From NCBI GenBank assembly GCA_002633025.1, contig NMRB01002523.1, positions 34,607 through 98,606 of the forward strand: a stretch of 64,000 bases of DNA. Reading direction: 5' to 3'. The DNA is from Notospermus geniculatus (taxonomy: Eukaryota; Nemertea; Pilidiophora; Heteronemertea; Lineidae). Numbering within the stretch: the first letter of the stretch is position 1; each line of letters begins with the position of its first letter. Below are positions 46,701 to 52,700 of the stretch, one piece after another. The notes beneath the pieces were generated by a model. The model was given only the letters and a program-made list of their open reading frames with translations, was not told where the DNA came from and did not search any database. A program made the translations under genes and the position numbers.

Positions 46701-49700
46701 GAAGAACCTCTAGACACATTAGGGCCCCGTGGGTCCATTCCTGGTAAAGACGGACAGATCCTGGTGATTGATTATGATTGATTTATTGATTGACTGATTG
46801 ATTGATTGATTGACTGATACTTGCAGTGCCCTTGGAGGAAACCCCCTCTACTGTGACTGTAACTTGAAGTGGCTGTCCGACTGGGTGAAGAAGGACTATA
46901 AGGAACCAGGAATCGCCGCGTGTGCCGGACCTGCCAAGATGCTGGACAAACTCATCCTTACAACAGAATCTAAATATTTCCAGTGCAATTGTAAGTATCA
47001 AGATATGGAGAAAATTAAACGTTAAAGTTCACGACAAAAATGCTACACATGGTGGTCAAATATATTTACTTATGAATAAAAATTGATCAAATTTGGTATC
47101 CAAGTATAATCGCTCATCATCACAACATGGCATCGTAAGCCTATTGGGTTTTTGCCCGAGGTATGGAGAGTAAAATCGCTGAGCGCGCCGCCCGTGAGTT
47201 GGCAGGCATACCGCGAATGACCGCGAACAGTGGAGACACCTTCCTGGGGATATTGGCGGACAGTGGCCGCTGGCGTGGTGACCCGGATGTAGTTGATCAG
47301 AATGAGGTCACCGACCTGGAGCCAATAGGAGGGCAGGAAATAGCCGCAAGTCCTCACCAGGTGAAGACACGTTCGTGGCGACACCACGAACAGGGGCTAT
47401 TCACGGTAGTTCACCACGAACAGCCCGTTGCTCGCGGTTCGGGGTGCATCGGCGGTGCATTCGCGGGTAGTGTAGACTAAGCTTTACAGTTACCGGTAAC
47501 TTTCAATTTCACCGAGTCATGTTTTGTCAATTCCAGCGGCACCCGAGGACTATGTTCTAGCGAAATGCAACATCTGTTACACCGCTCCTTGCCAGAACGG
47601 TGCGACGTGTACGCTGACAGGATTCAAGAAATACACATGTGACTGCACCCCCGGTTACCATGGACACGACTGTGAGAAGGAGATCGACGCCTGCTATGGT
47701 AACCCGTGCGAGAACGGTGGCACGTGTCAGGTGGTGAATGATTATGGCCGGTTCAGGTAAGATTGGAACTTCAAGTATGAAAAACGAATGTGCATTGTTT
47801 TGTTTGGCTAAGTGACCAATTGTGAGCTTTCACTTGGAATGGGATTCCTAAGTAGGCCTATAGACAATTCTCAAATTGACGTAAACGAGAAAGATCTGCG
47901 CAACCACAATCTCAGTCTGAAACTGAATGACGTGACGCAGAGAACCCCACGACAGTGACTTACTTCGACGACGTTGCATCAGAGCCGACCATTGCTCAAT
48001 CATGGATTGCGTCACGTCAGCTGGTTTCAGATCGAGGTTGTGGTTGCGATTTTGGCGGAATGGGGAACTGGTGTGCTCAGAGGAGGCACTGGGAAACAAC
48101 TCAGTTTTAACACAAAAGAGCATGCGTTGCGACGTTGAAAACTTCACTGACGTCGAGCATCATTCGTGGCGTTATTTGCAATACGTCATTCAGAATCAAT
48201 GACGTTGCTCTTCGGTCTGTTGTTTACGCTAAAATAGTCAATTTTATCAATGAAATTCAACATGTTCCTGCTTAAATTTTCCTTTGAAAACATTCAGATA
48301 CATTGAGTCAGTTCTATACTTGATGATAAATGTGTAAAATTCGAAATTCAATGGACTACTTCAGGTATATTTAGGGCTAGAAGTAGGGTGTAGTTTCAGA
48401 AAAACGTTGACTTCACTTTCGACGTCATAGTTTTAACCGAGTTGTTCGTCAGCGCCACGTCACGGATTAGTTCCACCGGTTCCTCATTGCGCAGACCTGC
48501 GAATTCGAGAATCGTCTATTTGTGCGGTGGTTCTTTGTCAGCAAATGGAGAATACCGTTCTTTTTATTTTCCAGCTGTAACTGTGCAAATGGATTTGAAG
48601 GCGATCGCTGTGAGACGAACATCAACGACTGTTTTGGTCACAAGTGTCAGAACAACGCCACCTGTGTGGATCTCGTGAATGACTACATGTGCACTTGTCC
48701 ACAGGGATTCATGGGTAAGAGTTGGAGACTTCAGAACTTAGAAATGCAGTAACTATGCATTTTACAACGTCAGCTTAGCAAGCGGCAGGTCCCAGGTTCA
48801 AATCCAGCCCGGGCATGGGATTTCATTCCCGGCTCTTCAGTCCGTCGCATGGGACAGTAAGCCATGGTGCCTTGTACCTTGTGCCTTTGCAAGGGCAAGT
48901 AAAAGACCCCATCTGAGTGAGGCACGTGAGTAGCTTGAGATGGCCTCCTCTGTACTTACCAGGGCCAATAATGCTATGGCTTCGACCCTGATGGAAAAAT
49001 CCAATACAAATACAACTGCATTCCAAAGAATTAGCCTATGCTCGGAGTCAAGGGTTCTGCTTGATGACGTTATTCTGGGTAAAAAAAACACGTTATGGCC
49101 CTGACAACTGACAAGGTTAAAAAATTTTAAAACTTCCACTCTGAAACAAACTGTATACAATTTTTTCAGAAACGTTGAAGTTCCTCCTGTGAAAATGACA
49201 ACAAATTTGTTTTTACAGGTGAATTTTGTGCAGACAAGATCAACTTTTGTGCAGATTATAATCCATGTCGGGTGGATGCTGAATGCATCAGCCTTGGTAA
49301 TGATTACAAGTAAGTATGATGGCATCGACTCTACTATATTGGAGATGGACATTTCCTTGTGGGGTGTTCACTCAAACTTGTTCACAGGACTTCCTTATTG
49401 GCCTTCTACTAACGACAACGTCCTAATCATTCATTTCCATAAATCTAATGCCTTCATTTTGTGCTAGATTTAGGAGGTGTTAAGCCCTGTCTCCACTTGG
49501 CCCGCGAATCACTGGGAGTATACTCGCGGTGACTCGGCTGGTGTTCCGCGGTGGTTCGCGGGCCAAGTGGAGACACGGCACCTCAAATGACTGCAAATAG
49601 AAATGCCTGCGAACACCCCGCCGGCGTTCCTTGGCACTTGCGGCAGTTTCCAACATGTTGAAAAATCGCGGAGCAAGCGCGCGTTGGCGAGTTGGCCGAC

Positions 49701-52700
49701 ATACTGCGAATAGTGGAGACACCTTTCCGGGGATATCGGTGGTCAGTGGCCGCTGATGTGGTGACCCAGATTTAGTTGATCAGAATGAGGTCACCGGCCA
49801 GCTGAAGTGCTTCTCCACATTGGAGTTTTCTCGCATGAGTTGCCTCTCTATGGGCAACTTAACCGTAGAAAACTATCGGCAGTCAATAGACGATATCACT
49901 CCAAAAGAGCGCAGCACCTGACAGTAGCTACAGCGTCACGACGTCCCGTACTACATTCCATGACATCTTGACTTGAGACGACGTCATGATTGCTGAAACA
50001 AGTGGATTTTTTTTTGAGTCGCGTCACGGCGTTCAGAATGGGGTACGGGACATTGTGACGCTGTAGGCCTAGCTAGGCTGCGCTCTTTTGGAGTGATAGA
50101 GTCAATTGTCCTACAGTATGTCGTAAGGGAAACAATAATGGTGAATTGCCCATTGAGAGCCAATCTCGCACAAAAAAGCTCTCATTTGGAGCAGCATCTT
50201 TAGATATTGAGAAAGCTTATTCCACAAATCTCAATTTCTTTTCCGTTTAGATGTATCTGCTCCTCTGGTTACACGGGTAAGAACTGCACCGATGATATCG
50301 ACGATTGCCAAGAACACAGCTGTCAAAATGGCGCCACATGCGTCGACGGTGTGAACAGTTATTCCTGCGTCTGCCCCGACACATTTGCCGGCAAGTATTG
50401 CGAGATCGCCCCGGTCGACCCGCCGTACGTGGTGGGAGACGGACCAGCTCCGTGTCAGCATCACGACTGCCAGAATGGTGGTCTCTGTTACCAGCCGCAA
50501 GGATCCAAGGAATATGCGTGCAAATGTTCACCAGGTAAGCAAGGCTCTGCACCAGAGCACATGAGGTTTTATAGTAGACTCTGCAACAGAGAAAATGAGT
50601 TTTCAAAGTAGACTGCAACAGAGCAAATGAGGTTTCTATTGTAGACTCTGCAACAGGCACGTGAGGTTTCATATTAGGCTTTGGAACAGAGCACATAATT
50701 ATGTTTCTAGTTGGCTCTTTAACGGAGCACATGAGGTTTCATGGTAGACTCTGCAACAAGCACATGATGTTCCCACTGTCAGCTCTGCAACAAGTACATA
50801 AAGTTTTCACAATAGACTCCGCAACAAAGCGTAGTAGACTCTGCAACACAGCACATGATGGTTCGAGTAGACTCTGCAACAGAGCCCTGTAGACTCTCCA
50901 CCAGAGCCTAGTAGACTCTGCAACAGGGCACATCAGTGAGGTTTTCGTAGTAGACTGCAACAGAGCACAGTAGACTCCGCAACAGAGCACATGGGGTTTT
51001 CATAGCAGACTGCAACAGAGTGCGGTAGACTCTGCAACAGAGCATATGTGAGATTTTCATAGTAGACTGCAAGAGAGCACAGTAGACTCTGCAACAGAGC
51101 ACAAGAGATATTCAGCAGAGCACATAAGGTTTTCACTCTCACGTCTGCAACAGAGCACAAGTCACACAAACTGATAATTTGTCTTTTGCAGGTTTTGATG
51201 GAAAGAAGTGTGAGAAACTGACGAGCATCAGCTTCAAGCAAAAGAATGCCTACGCACAACTTAGCCCCCTGCCGGTCAAACCTGGAACTAACCTCACGTT
51301 CGTCCTGGCGACAAAACAAGGCACAGGAATCGTGCTCTACCACGGCAAGGAAACACATATCGCCATCGAACTTTTCCGCGGGAGAATTCGTATCAGTTAT
51401 GACGTTGGTAACTACCCAGTCTCAACCATGTTCAGCTACGAGACGGTCGACGACGGCGAATTCCACACGGTTGAAATTTCACTTGTCAAGACGAATGTTA
51501 CGTTAATGATCGATGGCGGACGGTCACGGACGATTATCAACGAAGGAAAGAATGAATATTTGGAGCTCGGCGCCGAGGCGACGTATATCGGCGGCCTTCC
51601 TAATGATGTCAAGACTCGGGCCTTGAAGAAATGGCATATCAGAGATGGAGCCAGTTTGAAGGGTAAGTCCTACACCAAAGAGACCGGTGTCTGGATCTCT
51701 TTCGGCCTAAGGTGCCTCACAATGTGATTTTCTCCTGTGAGTTAATTGGCTGTCGTTCAATTTCAGGATGTCTGAAGAAAGTCTACATCGGCGGCCGCCT
51801 GGTGGATTTCGTCAACGCTAAGCTCCAGTACAAGATGACACCCGGATGTCCCGTGTTCGATAATCCAGATCCGTGTAAAAACAACAGGTGCAAGTACGGT
51901 AAATGCCGGGCGAATGGAAAGAGTTATATCTGTACATGTCGGCGGGGGTATTCTGGGACATACTGTGAAATCGGTAAGTAGTCAGAAACGTACGGCTACG
52001 TCATCCTGTGATATCGACTTTATAGCTAGGTGCAGATGGACGGCAAATCTCAATGCGGTATGGGTGTTTAAGTCCACTAACCCAGCCGAATGGTGAGCAG
52101 CAGATTTAAAGCCACACTGCATTCAATTCAAAACATGCTTTACGTCCTCCAACGTTAGTGTAGTGCAAAATGTAAGCCTACTATGTTCTATCTGAATACA
52201 TTAGGGCACTGCTGCAGTTTTTCGATGTGTGCTGAAAAGTAGGTCTAGGGGTAGCGATAAAATTTCAGTATTGCCTGTCTATTGTGAAGACAGTGGAGGG
52301 TCACATTTTGAAGTGGAGGGTCACATTTTGTAGTGGAGGGTCACATTTGGAACAGAGGGTCACATTTTGTAGCGGAGGGTCACATTTTGTAGCGGAGGGT
52401 CACATTTTGTAGCGGAGGGTCACATTTTGTAGCGGAGGGTCACATTTTGTAGTGGGGGGTCACATTTTGTAGTGGAGGGTCACATTTTGTAGCGGAGGGT
52501 CACATTTTAGAACCAATATCCTGTTATCTTGTTTATTTCCACAGATTTTTTCTCCTCCATCTTTCAGAACCAAATTGTAAAGCAATGGAATACAAAGAAA
52601 TCTACATCGATCCAAAATCCGGCTGCAAGTCTCGTTCAAAGATCCGCCATCGTCGTTGCCATGGTACTTGTGGAAATCACTGCTGTAAAGCAAAAAAGAT

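Noticed and set aside
50207-50250. Methionine at 50207 as a start of an EGF gene
   Set aside because: It lies in the intron; the exon acceptor at 50250 and the split Lys codon show that this is an internal slit exon.
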